Below are positions 18,029 to 28,587 of a stretch of 64,000 bases of DNA, piece after piece. The position numbers were made by a program, and so were the translations under genes. The stretch spans positions 4,769,113 to 4,833,112 of the forward strand of contig NZ_CP036268.1 in the NCBI RefSeq assembly GCF_007744515.1, in the 5' to 3' direction. Within the stretch, counting starts at the first letter, position 1, and the number at the start of each line of letters is the position of its first letter. A model generated the notes under the pieces. That model searched no databases. It worked only from the letters and a program-made list of their open reading frames with translations, and had not been told where the DNA came from. Source of the DNA: Stratiformator vulcanicus (GTDB taxonomy: Bacteria > Planctomycetota > Planctomycetia > Planctomycetales > Planctomycetaceae).

Positions 18029-19744
18029 TCAGGGCAAGTCGTCCGTCACGGGCGACTCATCGATGGCCGCAGGCTCGGCTTCGGCGGCCATCCAGTCGGG
18101 TAGTTCGAAGTCAATCATCTCGCCCGGCCGATGTGATTCGAACTGCCGCGCGAGTTCCACGTAAACCGCGCACTCGGCGACGTGGCCGTAAAGATTGATC
18201 ACGCCCTCCCAGACTTTCTTCGCTTCGAGCAGATTTCCCTCGCGGTACTGCCGGTACGCTTCGCCCATCGACTCGCGAAGTAACTCGTCGCGGTTTCGCA
18301 ATCCGCCTTCGGCTTTGATCGCCGCGATCTTCGAGTTGGCCAGCCTCAGAAATATTTGATTGTCTTCGGTCGATTCGGCGCTGGCGAGAATATTGGCCAT
18401 GTCCTCATAGTATTCGAGGGCCGTGACGCGGTCGCCGAACCGCTGAAACTGCCACGCTTCGACGAAGAGCTGCTCGGCAGCCGATCTCGGCGGTTGGCTC
18501 AGTCGCGCCCGCGTGATCGCCTGTCGTTCCCGCTTCGACATTTCGATGCGGTCGATCCAACCCTGAGCTTCCTCCGCATATCGCCCGTCGGGGAATCGGC
18601 TGAGCAATTGCTCAATGTACCTGCGTCGGGCGTCGTCCCAGTCGGACGGGCTGTCGCTGGCCATCAATTCGTTGGAGTAGACGTACAACCGCTCTTCACT
18701 GGGGAACATGTTCCAATAGGTCAGGCCGCCGACTCCGATCAACAACGCCGCCAGACAGGTCGCCAAAAACCATGTCTGCTCCAGCAGAGGCTTTTTCTTT
18801 TTCCGTTTCTTCTTGCGAGTCTCGCCTTTGAGCGTGCGGATGAGATCGCGATCTTCCTTGCTCACTTTCGTCGCCCGAGACGTTCCCGCGCTCGTGCGCC
18901 CGATGAAACTGAGTTGCTGCTCGACCTTCGTTTTGACGTCGTCGAGCGCCACCTGCGTGGCGAGCGCATCGAAGTAACGATCCTCCGGTTTTTTCTCGAG
19001 CAGTCGATCAATGACTTCCTCAAACCATACGGGGCAGTCGTTATTGAATTCGCGGACCCGCGGCGGGTCATCATTCAGATGCATGAACAGCATCTCCGCC
19101 GGCGTCGTCGCATCGAACGGCGTGCGCCCCGTCAGTAGCTCAAAGCTGACACACCCCAGCGCGTACAGGTCAGTCTTATTAGAAACCGGCGGAGTGCTCG
19201 CGATTTGCTCCGGGGCCATGTAGGCGTAAGTTCCGACCGTCTTGCCGGCCGCCGTCAGCGCCGTCGCGCCGGTATCGCGGGCGATCCCGAAGTCGCCGAG
19301 TTTGATCCGGCCTTCTTTACCGATGAATAAGTTCGCCGGCTTTAAGTCGCGGTGAATCACGCCTTGGTTGTGTGAGTACTCCAGCGCCTGGGCGACCTGC
19401 CGGGTGATGTCGAGGGCTTCTTCCCAAGGAAGCCGCTTCTTCTTCGCGAGGACGTCTTCGACCGATCCCCCCTCCATCAGTTCCATCGCGTAATAGAGCT
19501 GACCGCCGCTTTTGCCCCCGCCGAAATATTGCACCACGTTTTCGTGCCGCAGTCGCTTCAGAATCTGCATCTCGCGTTCGAAGCGCTTGTTGAGCTGCTC
19601 GTTGGATGCAAGGCCCGGCGATAGCGCTTTGAGCGCCACCTTCCGTCCGGTTTCGATGTAGGTCGCCTGGTAAACAACGCCCATACCCCCCACGCCGAGC
19701 TTGCGCTCCAGAATGAACGGACCCATGCGTCGCTTGGTGCTCAT
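18029..19744 (-). CDS. Membrane-anchored serine/threonine protein kinase
   Basis: 571 aa from the ATG at 19744. The Hanks-type kinase domain (about 8-270) has a Gly-rich loop GVGGMGVVY, the ATP Lys in VALKAL, catalytic loop HRDLKPANLF, DFG in LGDFGIARD, and MAPEQ. A basic stretch (TRKKKRKKKK) precedes one transmembrane helix (about 345-367, FLATCLAALLIGVGGLTYW). The extracytoplasmic part is helical with TPR-like spacing (RYIEQLLSRFPDGRYAEEAQGWI, FVEAWQFQRFGDRVTALEYYED). It probably senses an envelope or periplasmic signal and phosphorylates cytoplasmic targets. It lies directly downstream of an MFS gene on the same strand. Confidence 0.92.
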   Translation of the reverse strand: MSTKRRMGPFILERKLGVGGMGVVYQATYIETGRKVALKALSPGLASNEQLNKRFEREMQILKRLRHENVVQYFGGGKSGGQLYYAMELMEGGSVEDVLAKKKRLPWEEALDITRQVAQALEYSHNQGVIHRDLKPANLFIGKEGRIKLGDFGIARDTGATALTAAGKTVGTYAYMAPEQIASTPPVSNKTDLYALGCVSFELLTGRTPFDATTPAEMLFMHLNDDPPRVREFNNDCPVWFEEVIDRLLEKKPEDRYFDALATQVALDDVKTKVEQQLSFIGRTSAGTSRATKVSKEDRDLIRTLKGETRKKKRKKKKPLLEQTWFLATCLAALLIGVGGLTYWNMFPSEERLYVYSNELMASDSPSDWDDARRRYIEQLLSRFPDGRYAEEAQGWIDRIEMSKRERQAITRARLSQPPRSAAEQLFVEAWQFQRFGDRVTALEYYEDMANILASAESTEDNQIFLRLANSKIAAIKAEGGLRNRDELLRESMGEAYRQYREGNLLEAKKVWEGVINLYGHVAECAVYVELARQFESHRPGEMIDFELPDWMAAEAEPAAIDESPVTDDLP

Positions 19745-19876
19745 GAAATCGCCCGAGCCGCTGGGGCTCGTTGTCGTCACGGGGTGCGGCAAAGAGGTGA
19801 TCGTGCCGAACGGTAGTGCCGGGTAGAACAGGCACGTCGTTCGACCCCCGCATTCTGGATGCGTCGGACTCGGAGT

Positions 19877-21100
19877 TCAATCGGTGCCGCCTGCAGCCGT
19901 AGCGCGAAACCTCGGCTCGTCCAACAAAAACGTGCCCGCGAACGCGAGGAGAATCAGCACCGTGCCGCCCAGAAAGACCGGCAGATGTCCCAGCCAACCG
20001 ACGAGGATTCCGATCGGTATCGCCGTAACGATCGGCACCGCCAGACAGAGCCGGAGCGTGCTGATATAGCGCGCGTGATTCTCGACTGCGGTCAGTTCGA
20101 GCGTGTAGTTCGTCAACGCCCGAAAGGTGACCGGCATCATCCCGAGCACGAAGTATGGGATCATAAACCAAATCGACGACCCGAACTCAAAGGTCAGCAG
20201 TGCGAGGGCCGGAACGGTTGAATTGATGAGCACGCTGCTGCGCACCGCCATGCGATTGCCAAGCCGGTCGCCGATCCGTCCGATCACCACGCTAAATAGT
20301 CCGACGCCGATATTCTGCGACACGACGAAGTAGATCAAATCCCGCCCCGACGCACCCTCGGATTGCCGCACCAGCGTCACATAGTGCGGAAACAGCGAGT
20401 ACGCAGCCATAAACAGCATCGCGCAGACCGCCAACACACGGAAGTTGCGATCCCCGCGCAGGACCTCAAAGACCGGGCCGAACGAAAATCGCTTCGCAGG
20501 ATGATTCGAGTTGTCATCTGCCGGTTCCGCGAGCGCGATCGCGATCGTCGCGGCGACGAACATACCGAACGCCGTAATCCCGAACGGCAGTAAGAAATCG
20601 GACGCTTCATCTCCCGACCACCCGCCTAGTACGAGAAAGATGGCCGTCACCGATAAGACCGACCCCACTACTCCTGCGATTCCGAGTAACCGACCGCGGC
20701 GGTCAGCCCGGATCAGTTTGCCCTGCAGCGTTCCAAACACGACTTGGTTCAGACCGGTCATCGCGAAGAACAGGCAATAAGCCGACAGAAACAACGGAGC
20801 CGCCGCAACGGCCACCCAGGGCTGATCTCGCAACGCGATCAATCCGCAAATTACCGCAAAGCACAGCCCCATTCCCGCCGTCGTCACCAACAGCAGCCAC
20901 TTCTTTTTCGGCGTATCGCGGATGCTGTCGGACGCGAGAATCGGCGGCACACTCTGCCCCAACCGATTGAGTACGGGCAGGCATCCCTGAACCCAAGCCG
21001 GCCCCGCGATCGACTGCAAGAACGCGGGGATGAAGACCGTTTCCGTTTTGAAAACCCACGCCAGACGCAACAAGACCTGATACGTCGCCATCAGCAACAT
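19877..21100 (-). CDS. MFS transporter
   Basis: 407 aa with about 12 predicted transmembrane helices, e.g. residues 75-95 (LLLVTTAGMGLCFAVICGLIAL), 100-125, 145-165 and 170-195. The loop LQGKLIRADRRGRLLGIAG after helix 4-5 carries the Arg-rich turn of the major facilitator superfamily between helices 2/3 or its repeat. FGPVFEVLRGDRNFRVL marks the central cytoplasmic loop between the two halves. Substrate unknown. The frame stays open upstream of the ATG at 21100 for over 100 bases without another ATG, so a non-ATG start further up cannot be excluded. Confidence 0.82.
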   Translation of the reverse strand: MLLMATYQVLLRLAWVFKTETVFIPAFLQSIAGPAWVQGCLPVLNRLGQSVPPILASDSIRDTPKKKWLLLVTTAGMGLCFAVICGLIALRDQPWVAVAAAPLFLSAYCLFFAMTGLNQVVFGTLQGKLIRADRRGRLLGIAGVVGSVLSVTAIFLVLGGWSGDEASDFLLPFGITAFGMFVAATIAIALAEPADDNSNHPAKRFSFGPVFEVLRGDRNFRVLAVCAMLFMAAYSLFPHYVTLVRQSEGASGRDLIYFVVSQNIGVGLFSVVIGRIGDRLGNRMAVRSSVLINSTVPALALLTFEFGSSIWFMIPYFVLGMMPVTFRALTNYTLELTAVENHARYISTLRLCLAVPIVTAIPIGILVGWLGHLPVFLGGTVLILLAFAGTFLLDEPRFRATAAGGTD

Positions 21101-21280
21101 ATTCCGCGGTTCGCACGATTCGATTTCCGACCGCTGCGTTACATCAGAGTCTTCTGGGATCGAATCTTTCGAGGCGGCCAGGCTCGGAGCGGAATGGGTG
21201 GAGACAGAAGTCAGGGGAGATCGGCGGGCTGAAGCGAGGGATTGGAACGTCGCCCGAACTATAGCACTTCGCCCCTCGTC

Positions 21281-21301
21281 CGTTTAGCCGCGACCGTCGG
21301 G
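21281..21301. repeat. R3 family half-site
   Basis: A 21-base match to the left arm of the palindrome at 29344-29397 (CGTTTAGCCGCGACC core), in the gap between the divergent MFS and lipoprotein genes. No matching second arm is seen nearby, so it is a decayed or partial copy. Confidence 0.55.
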
Positions 21302-21392
21302 CTCAACGCTCGATCCGCTCGTAATCCCTCTTTTCTCAATCGTTGGAATGTCCTAGCGTTCACACTTACCTTCGCCTCATGGACGTTCCAAC

Positions 21393-22388
21393 ATGCGTCG
21401 ACTCGCCATCGTTCTAACCCTGTTGATTGGCAGCGTCATCGGTTGCACGGGATCGGGAAAATCGCGCTGGGCAATGTCGGACGCCCTTTACCGCGACAAA
21501 TGGGGCAAGCCATACGAACACTCGAAGCTCCACCCCGATTCACTGAAGCGTCGACTCGTGCAAGCGAACGATGCCACTTTCGTTAAGCAGCGGACCGGTG
21601 TCACCGTCGGCGGTTTCGGAGCCGATCAGCCCGTCGCGGCCGGTGCTGAATTCGGCTTGGTCTATTTCCCGGCCTCTTGGGTTGAGGCGCGCGGCACATT
21701 GGCCGGCGTAATCGCTGAAGGCGCGGAAACCGCCAACGGCGGACTCAACCTCGCTCTGCGTGCGCATTCGCCGACACGCCTATCACCGTTCGTTGGGGTC
21801 GGCTCCTATATTGGGGCCGGCAAGAGAACCCTCTCCGCAGAGGACGATCAGCGCGATAACGACGGCGACCTCTTCATTGATGAAGCGGGTGAAGAATCGG
21901 AAGAGTCACACGGCTTCCTCACAATCTACCCGGAAGCCGGGCTGCATTACTGGCTGTCTCCCAGTTTTCGTCTCACCGGGTCGGCGGCCTATCATGTGAC
22001 TTCTCAAGGACGCGATGCCGATTTTCTGGCGTTCGGGCTGTCGATCACATTTGTGCCACCGAACGATGCTTCCGATATCTTCATGCCGCCGCAGCCGCCG
22101 CCCGGACACGTTGAGGTCGGGCACGACGACACCGGAATCACTCACTACAAACGAAGCCGTTCCTTGGAGAATGCGGCGGAGAAAGCGTTGCGTCCCGCGT
22201 CGCCGACGTCTTCGCCGCGGTTGCAAACGTATGAAGCGCAGGAAAACGAGGTGACGGCTTTCGAACTTGCCGAACCCGATCCGCTGGACCCACCCTACGA
22301 ACCAATGCGGGATCCGGAGTATCTTCGTATGAAGTACCAACCCACGCTACCCGCGCCGCCAGTTCGAATCGAAGTCGATGACGAATGA
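21393..22388 (+). CDS. Predicted lipoprotein with beta-rich (outer-membrane-like) domain
   Basis: 331 aa. The N-terminus (MRRLAIVLTLLIGSVIGCTGSG) is a lipoprotein signal with lipobox V-I-G-C, lipidated Cys at residue 18. Residues about 65-225 alternate hydrophobic and polar residues in strand-like runs (VTVGGFGADQPVAAGAEFGLVYFPASWVEARG, LSPFVGVGSYIGAG, LHYWLSPSFRLTGSAAYHV, FLAFGLSITFV). This is the look of a small beta-barrel with an acidic DDQRDNDGD loop that could bind calcium. The tail (230-331) is Pro-rich and polar. It overlaps the CCA-adding enzyme gene by 11 bases, so translation may be coupled. Confidence 0.65.
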   Translation: MRRLAIVLTLLIGSVIGCTGSGKSRWAMSDALYRDKWGKPYEHSKLHPDSLKRRLVQANDATFVKQRTGVTVGGFGADQPVAAGAEFGLVYFPASWVEARGTLAGVIAEGAETANGGLNLALRAHSPTRLSPFVGVGSYIGAGKRTLSAEDDQRDNDGDLFIDEAGEESEESHGFLTIYPEAGLHYWLSPSFRLTGSAAYHVTSQGRDADFLAFGLSITFVPPNDASDIFMPPQPPPGHVEVGHDDTGITHYKRSRSLENAAEKALRPASPTSSPRLQTYEAQENEVTAFELAEPDPLDPPYEPMRDPEYLRMKYQPTLPAPPVRIEVDDE

Positions 22389-23685
22389 CCCGACACCCGA
22401 CGAAACCTTCGCTACTGACGTCGTACGACGTTTGACCGCCGCCGGGCACACCGCCCTGTTCGCCGGCGGTTGTGTGCGAGACCTCGTACTCGGCAAACTT
22501 CCGAAAGACTACGACGTCGCCACCGATGCTCGACCGGAGCAGGTCCGCGATCTCTTCGGCCGACGACGCACGCTCGCCGTGGGCGAGAGCTTCGGCGTGA
22601 TTATCGTATTGCCGCCACGGAAGTCAGGGGCGCAACAGGTCGAGGTCGCAACATTTCGCACCGAAGGCCCCTATCTCGATGGTCGAAGGCCCGAAGCGGT
22701 CTCGTTCGCGACGCCCGAAGAAGACGCCAGCCGACGCGACTTCACGATCAACGGCATGTTCTACGACCCGCTTGCCAAACAAGCCCGCGACTACGTCGGC
22801 GGCCAGCGCGACATCAAGCGGGCAGTCGTGCGGGCCATCGGCGATCCCCACGAGCGGATGACCGAGGACAAGCTTCGGCTGCTTCGCGCCGTCCGTTTTG
22901 CCGCGACGTTGGAATTCGAACTCGAGCACGAAACCGGCGAGGCGATCCGCCGGATGGCCGTCGATCTGACGATGGTCAGTGCCGAACGGATCGGTGAAGA
23001 GTTGAAGCGAATGCTCGCAGACCAACACCGCCGTCGTGCCGTGCTATTACTTGCTGATACGCAGTTGTGGCCGGTGATATTCCCCGAGTTGCGTGACCTG
23101 CCTCGATTGGAAGAGCAACGCTGGGAACGGATGACGGCGGCACTCGCCCTATTGGAGACCGATCGCTTCGAGCCCGCACTGGCGATCATTGCTGCCGAGA
23201 TGTTTGACGCGATCGACCCGGCGTCGGTGAGATTCCCGGAACATAAGCCGGAAGGACTCGACGAAGTCCACGATCTCTGCCGGAGACTGAGGCTATCGAA
23301 CGAAGAAACAGACCGGGTCTGCTGGCTTGCCGCCCGGCTTCCGTCGATCGCCGCATTCAATCGCCTGTCACTTCCGCAGAAGAAACGTCTCTTGGCTCAC
23401 GCCGACGCCCCGCTGCTCCTGCAAACCGCGGAGGCAGTGATGGCGGCAAACAGCGACGACCACGAGCCGATTCGACTCGCCACAGAGATATTGGCACGAG
23501 GCGAACACGAATTGAAACCTCCGCCGCTGCTGTCGGGAAAGGACCTCATCGACCTGGGCCTCCGGCCTGGCCCGCAGTTTAAAGCGATCCTCGACGATGT
23601 CCGCGATCAGCAACTGGCCGAAGAAATCGCCACACCCGAAGCAGCCCTCATCGAGGCGCGATACCGCATTGACGCAATCGAATAA
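22378..23685 (+). CDS. CCA tRNA nucleotidyltransferase / poly(A) polymerase family
   Basis: 435 aa. The class II nucleotidyltransferase head has GGCVRDL at residues 30-36 and metal-binding DYDVAT at 44-49, then EDASRRDFTINGMFYD and DKLRLLRAVRFAA of the neck. The remaining helical body and tail (about 210-435) are typical of bacterial CCA-adding enzymes. It adds or repairs the CCA end of tRNAs; this fits the tRNA-Cys of this window, which lacks encoded CCA. A poly(A) polymerase role cannot be ruled out from sequence alone. ATG at 22378 lies inside the 3' end of the upstream lipoprotein gene. Confidence 0.9.
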   Translation: MTNDPTPDETFATDVVRRLTAAGHTALFAGGCVRDLVLGKLPKDYDVATDARPEQVRDLFGRRRTLAVGESFGVIIVLPPRKSGAQQVEVATFRTEGPYLDGRRPEAVSFATPEEDASRRDFTINGMFYDPLAKQARDYVGGQRDIKRAVVRAIGDPHERMTEDKLRLLRAVRFAATLEFELEHETGEAIRRMAVDLTMVSAERIGEELKRMLADQHRRRAVLLLADTQLWPVIFPELRDLPRLEEQRWERMTAALALLETDRFEPALAIIAAEMFDAIDPASVRFPEHKPEGLDEVHDLCRRLRLSNEETDRVCWLAARLPSIAAFNRLSLPQKKRLLAHADAPLLLQTAEAVMAANSDDHEPIRLATEILARGEHELKPPPLLSGKDLIDLGLRPGPQFKAILDDVRDQQLAEEIATPEAALIEARYRIDAIE

Positions 23686-23701
23686 TAGAAGCCGCGTTTA
23701 A

Positions 23702-23780
23702 AACAAGCCGCGCACGTAGTAAGCGGATAGCGAGGGGCGTTGCCGCACACTTGATCCGCTTACTACGTGCGCGGCTTGTT
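23702..23780. repeat. R1 palindromic repeat, copy 1
   Basis: Perfect 27-bp inverted repeat: left arm 23702-23728, right arm 23754-23780, 25-base spacer. Arm core AAGCCGCGCACGTAGTAAGC. It lies 16 bases after the CCA-enzyme stop. Related copies are at 24580-24656, 34934-35014 and, decayed, 56718-56823. Confidence 0.92.
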
Positions 23781-23810
23781 GGGGTTAAGTGCTACATGAA
23801 TTCTGGGTGG

Positions 23811-23954
23811 CGGGGTGCGTGTCGCCCCCGCATCTGGGCCGTCACCTGCTTATTGCACAGATAACTCCCGCGACAGCTCTTCGATTTCGCGTAATGAGCG
23901 GTGCAAGGAGCATGCGAACTCAACCCTGCGGGGGCGACACGCCCCCGGCACCCC
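23811..23954. repeat. R2 palindromic repeat pair, copy A
   Basis: Two inverted arms (left 23813-23832, right 23926-23954) flank about 95 bases. Each arm is itself a hairpin around GGGGGCG-ACA-CGCCCCC or a truncated form of it. The right arm is intact, the left lacks its outer half. The centre shares long stretches with copy B (e.g. TGCTTATTGCACAGA). Confidence 0.85.
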
Positions 23955-24007
23955 GTGTTCGCAAAGATCCGCTTACTTCGTGCGCGGCTTGTGTGAGACG
24001 CGGGGCG

Positions 24008-24514
24008 TCAATGCTTCTTGCAATTGCCGCAGCCGCCGCCGGATTGTAGCGGAATCGGGCCCTCGGCTGAGACGGGTTGCACTTCGATCACGCCGAATCC
24101 CTTGGTGGCGGCCATGAGAGCCAGTTTCGTCGTGTCGTTGCCGCGATCACCGAGCACGTACAGGATCAGCTTCTCGCCGTCGAGCGTGCGATCGATATCG
24201 ATCAAATCGAGTTCGAGGTTCCAATCCTCGATCCGCTGCAGCCAATCAACGAACTCGGCTTCACACTGCATTCGTAGCGCTGTGGCCCGTTCGCGATCGG
24301 TTTCGTCGGCGAGACGTAACACGTGAAAGGATTTCTCGTCGACTTCTTCTTCGTCAGTCCCGGCTGCCCGAGGTTCAAGCGGTTCACCCAGCACTGCACC
24401 GGTCGGCCCGCGAACGACCAGAGCCTCATCGCGTTCAAACGCCAATCCCGCAGGCACCGCGAACTTCGCGACCTCGGGAACCTTGCCGTAACGGATGAGA
24501 ACTTGGTCGGGCAT
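24008..24514 (-). CDS. PSP1 C-terminal-domain-like protein
   Basis: 168 aa from the ATG at 24514. The N-terminal part (QVLIRYGKVPEVAKF) and the helix-strand order LRMQCEAEFVDWLQRIEDWNLELDLIDIDRTLDGEKLILYVLGDRGNDTTKLALMAATKGFGVIEVQPV follow the PSP1/RicT (YaaT) domain, where the matching text is usually of the type DGxKLIFYF. Bacillus RicT works with RicA/RicF in RNA maturation. Here the chain ends in a short Cys motif GGGCGNCKKH that could bind a metal or Fe-S cluster, as the RicT cysteines do. The gene is boxed in by the two R1-R2 composites. The function is inferred only at family level. Confidence 0.65.
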   Translation of the reverse strand: MPDQVLIRYGKVPEVAKFAVPAGLAFERDEALVVRGPTGAVLGEPLEPRAAGTDEEEVDEKSFHVLRLADETDRERATALRMQCEAEFVDWLQRIEDWNLELDLIDIDRTLDGEKLILYVLGDRGNDTTKLALMAATKGFGVIEVQPVSAEGPIPLQSGGGCGNCKKH

Positions 24515-24579
24515 GTGCAATCGATAAAGGGGATCGTCTCAGTATCTCTCGAAGGAGTGATCGAGGGAAGTCTATCGCC

Positions 24580-24656
24580 AACAAGCCGCGCACGTAGTAA
24601 GCGGATTAAGTGTGCGGAAACGTTCGAGCTATCCGCTTACTTCGTGCGCGGCTTGT
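24580..24656. repeat. R1 palindromic repeat, copy 2
   Basis: Left arm 24580-24606 is identical to that of copy 1. The right arm 24631-24656 differs by one base (TTCG for TACG), giving one mismatch in a 26-bp stem. Spacer 24 bases. It lies 65 bases upstream of the PSP1-like start and may separate its promoter from the hom gene end. Confidence 0.92.
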
Positions 24657-24866
24657 ATGGGGGATGCTGCATGAATTGAGGGTGGCGGAGTGCGTGTCGC
24701 CCCCGCGTCTGGGCCGTCGCCTGCTTATTGCACAGACAACTCCCGCGACAGCTTCTTCGGGGAGTGCTGGAAATGATGCAAGAACCGATCGGGCTCTACA
24801 CTGCGGGGGCGACACGCCCCCGGCACCCGCGCGAAGTTTCATTCTCGCACTTCGTGTGCGGCTTGT
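24580..24866. repeat. R1-R2 composite repeat, copy B
   Basis: R1 (24580-24656), R2 left arm (24691-24707), R2 right arm (24801-24828) and a decayed R1 right arm (24849-24866), in the same order as copy A. Outside the arms, stretches such as TGCATGAATT, GGGTGGCGG, TCTGGGCCGTC, TGCTTATTGCACAGA and AACTCCCGCGACAGC are shared. Both copies are in direct orientation. They fill the 361-base gap between the PSP1-like and homoserine dehydrogenase genes. Confidence 0.85.
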
Positions 24867-24875
24867 GGGGCTGAC

Positions 24876-26189
24876 TTAATCCGCGACGGCCATGCGGACC
24901 CATGGATTGCGTAGGGCAGCCAGCTTCATCAATTCCTTTTCAGCCGACCCGACCTGTCCCTCGGTGGCGTGATGAGTCATCACGACGAGCGGCACCACGA
25001 ACGGTGAGTCGATCTCGCCCTCCTCGACCTCAGGGGCCTCGTGCTGCATGACCGAAGCGAGACTAATCTTGTTGCGGCCCAGGATGTCGGCGATATCGGC
25101 CAGCACGTGCGGCCGATCTTCGACATGGAAGCGGAAATAGTACCTCATGCGGACATCGGACGGAGGCACCAACTCGCGCGGCTCGCCTTCGCCGAACAAA
25201 TCGAGCGTGCGGAATGTCTCGGCGGCTCGCCCGGTCGCGGCGTCGATGATGTCGGCCATTACGGCCGAGGCCGTGGGCATCATCCCGGCACCGGGTCCGG
25301 CGAACCACACTTTCCCAACGGCGTCGGCCTCAACGACGATCATATTTTGCGGTCCGTCGACGGCCGAGAGGGGGCGTCCGTACTTTACGAGCGTCGGCTG
25401 CACATGCATCTCGAGGCGATCGTCGATCAGCTTCGCGATGGCCAGCAGCTTCACCGCGTAGCCGAGTTCATCCGCGTATTGCAGGTCGGCAAGGTCGAGC
25501 CGGTCGATCCCCTGCCGGGTGAAATCGGCGGGGCGAATGCGTGTGCCACCGGCGAGCAGCATCAGCAGCGACAGCTTTTGGGCCGCGTCGGTCCCATCGA
25601 CGTCCATCGCCGGATCGGCCTCCGCGTAGCCCAACGCCTGTGCTTCAGAAACCGCTTCCTCGTACGAAATGTCGGCGTCGAGCATCCGCGTGAGGATAAA
25701 ATTGCTCGTCCCGTTGAGGATCGCCTCGATCGACGTCACTTGATTACCGCTGAGAGCCTGTCCGATGCCGGAGACAATCGGCACTCCGCCGGCGACGGCG
25801 GCTTCGAACCCGATCGTGCAGCCGTGCTCGCGAGCGACGGGGAAGAGTTCATCCCCGTACTCGCACATCAACGCCTTGTTCGCGGTGACAACACTTTTGC
25901 CGGCTTTCAGAGCATTGAGCACGATCTCTCGCGCGGGCGAGATGCCGCCGATGAGTTCGACCACGACATCGACTTCCGGGTCGTTGATCGCCTTATCGAC
26001 ATCCGTGTGAACGACGCCGGCGGGGAGCTCGATTTCTCGCGGCTTGTCGGGATTCTTCACGACGGCATGTCGGATTTCGATCGGCCGCCCCGCACGACGA
26101 GAGGTTCGTTCCGCGTGCTCGGTCAGAATTTTGGCGACACCGGTTCCGACGGTGCCGAGGCCGATCAGGGCAAGCTGCAGCGGTTTCAT
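24876..26189 (-). CDS. hom: Homoserine dehydrogenase
   Basis: 437 aa. Reduces aspartate semialdehyde to homoserine, the branch point to threonine and methionine. NAD(P)-binding loop GLGTVGTGVAKIL (11-23), catalytic-domain signature ILNGTSNFIL (about 168-177) with the Glu/Lys region EAQALGYAEADPAMDVDGTDAAQKL, and a C-terminal ACT domain (about 345-437: YYFRFHVEDRPHVLADIADILG) for feedback control. Length and order match bacterial ThrA-type monofunctional enzymes. ATG at 26189. It is divergent from the mqn operon. Confidence 0.95.
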   Translation of the reverse strand: MKPLQLALIGLGTVGTGVAKILTEHAERTSRRAGRPIEIRHAVVKNPDKPREIELPAGVVHTDVDKAINDPEVDVVVELIGGISPAREIVLNALKAGKSVVTANKALMCEYGDELFPVAREHGCTIGFEAAVAGGVPIVSGIGQALSGNQVTSIEAILNGTSNFILTRMLDADISYEEAVSEAQALGYAEADPAMDVDGTDAAQKLSLLMLLAGGTRIRPADFTRQGIDRLDLADLQYADELGYAVKLLAIAKLIDDRLEMHVQPTLVKYGRPLSAVDGPQNMIVVEADAVGKVWFAGPGAGMMPTASAVMADIIDAATGRAAETFRTLDLFGEGEPRELVPPSDVRMRYYFRFHVEDRPHVLADIADILGRNKISLASVMQHEAPEVEEGEIDSPFVVPLVVMTHHATEGQVGSAEKELMKLAALRNPWVRMAVAD

Positions 26190-27218
26190 GAAAGAATTCG
26201 TAAACCGAAAGAGTGAAGGAACGGGAGCGTTTGCGGTCTTTATTTGAGTGGGCCGGGCATCGTAACCCGGCTCCGAAGTAATGGACAGTTCGTACCCCGG
26301 TTCTCAACTCAGTTCGCAGCGCTGATTGCGACATCGGGTCGGCCCCCTATAATTCTGCGAACACCCACCGCGCTATGATTCGCCGCCAGCCCGTCGCCGC
26401 CGACCGCAGCCGTGGTCGCCATCGCCCGATGAAAAGCTCCAATCGACCGCATCGCCGTATTGCCGCGGTCTCATACCTGAACTCAAAGCCTTTGATTGCA
26501 GGGCTTTCGGCTGCGCTCGCCCCGGACAAGTTTTCGGTCGACGTGCCCAGTCGGCTCGCCGACGATCTCGTCCGGTCGAATCTCGACGTCGCCCTCGTCC
26601 CCACGGTCGAAGTGCTCAGGCATCCGGGGCATGAGATCATCTCCGATGCGTGCGTCTCTGCTCGTGGGCCGGTCCGCAGCGTGAAACTGTATTGCCGGGT
26701 TTCGCCGGGCGAAGTGAAATCCCTCGCGCTCGACGAAGGCTCCCGCACCAGTGCGACCCTCACCCGGCTGATTCTGCTCGAGAAGTACGGCGTTAGGCCG
26801 ACCGCCGAACCGCTGCCTTTGTCGCATTCGACCGCAGACACCACTGCGGACGCGGTCTTACTGATCGGCGACCGGGCTATGTTTCCGCCCGAAGAACATT
26901 TCCATACCGTGTGGGACCTCGGCCAACACTGGTACGACTGGACGGGGCTGCCGTTCGTGTTCGCCGTGTGGGCGGCACGTTCGGGCGTCATGACCGAGGA
27001 TATCGACCGCAAGCTCCGTGAGGCGCGAGACCGCGGGGTCGAGGCGATCGATGAGATCTCCGCCCGAGAGGCGCCGCTTTTGGGACTGAGCGTCGACTCG
27101 GCGATCGACTATCTCCGGCACAATCTGCACTTCACGCTCGGCGATGCCGAACGGGCCGGGCTGAAACTCTTCCGACAACTTTGCACCGACGCGGGACTGC
27201 TCCCCCAAGGAGAAGACA

Positions 27219-28415
<1,197 letters not shown>

Positions 28416-28587
28416 ATTCCTGAAGCCTCGCCCCGTATTCGGCGCTCGCGCGGCGTACGTTCTGACGTAGACTTCTCCACTTGCGATAAGGCCAGAGGCG
28501 AGTGGCTAGAGGCGAGAGATATTTTTAGGCGAGCCGTAAGCGTCAGCGATCGGAGTTCTCGCGACGTCATCACTAACGGGCGACTCC

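Larger units (their letters stand above)
23702..23992. repeat. R1-R2 composite repeat, copy A
   Basis: A full R1 palindrome (23702-23780), an R2 pair (23811-23954) and a lone R1 right arm (23967-23992) in a row. The same order and spacing recur at 24580-24866, on the other side of the PSP1-like gene. The composite fills the 322 bases between the CCA-enzyme and PSP1-like genes. Confidence 0.85.

Noticed and set aside
23702-24866. CRISPR array
   Set aside because: The repeats are long palindromes with two to three copies at uneven spacing, and no cas genes are present.
25041-26216. Plus-strand frame of 391 codons opposite hom
   Set aside because: No recognisable protein and it lies fully within homoserine dehydrogenase.
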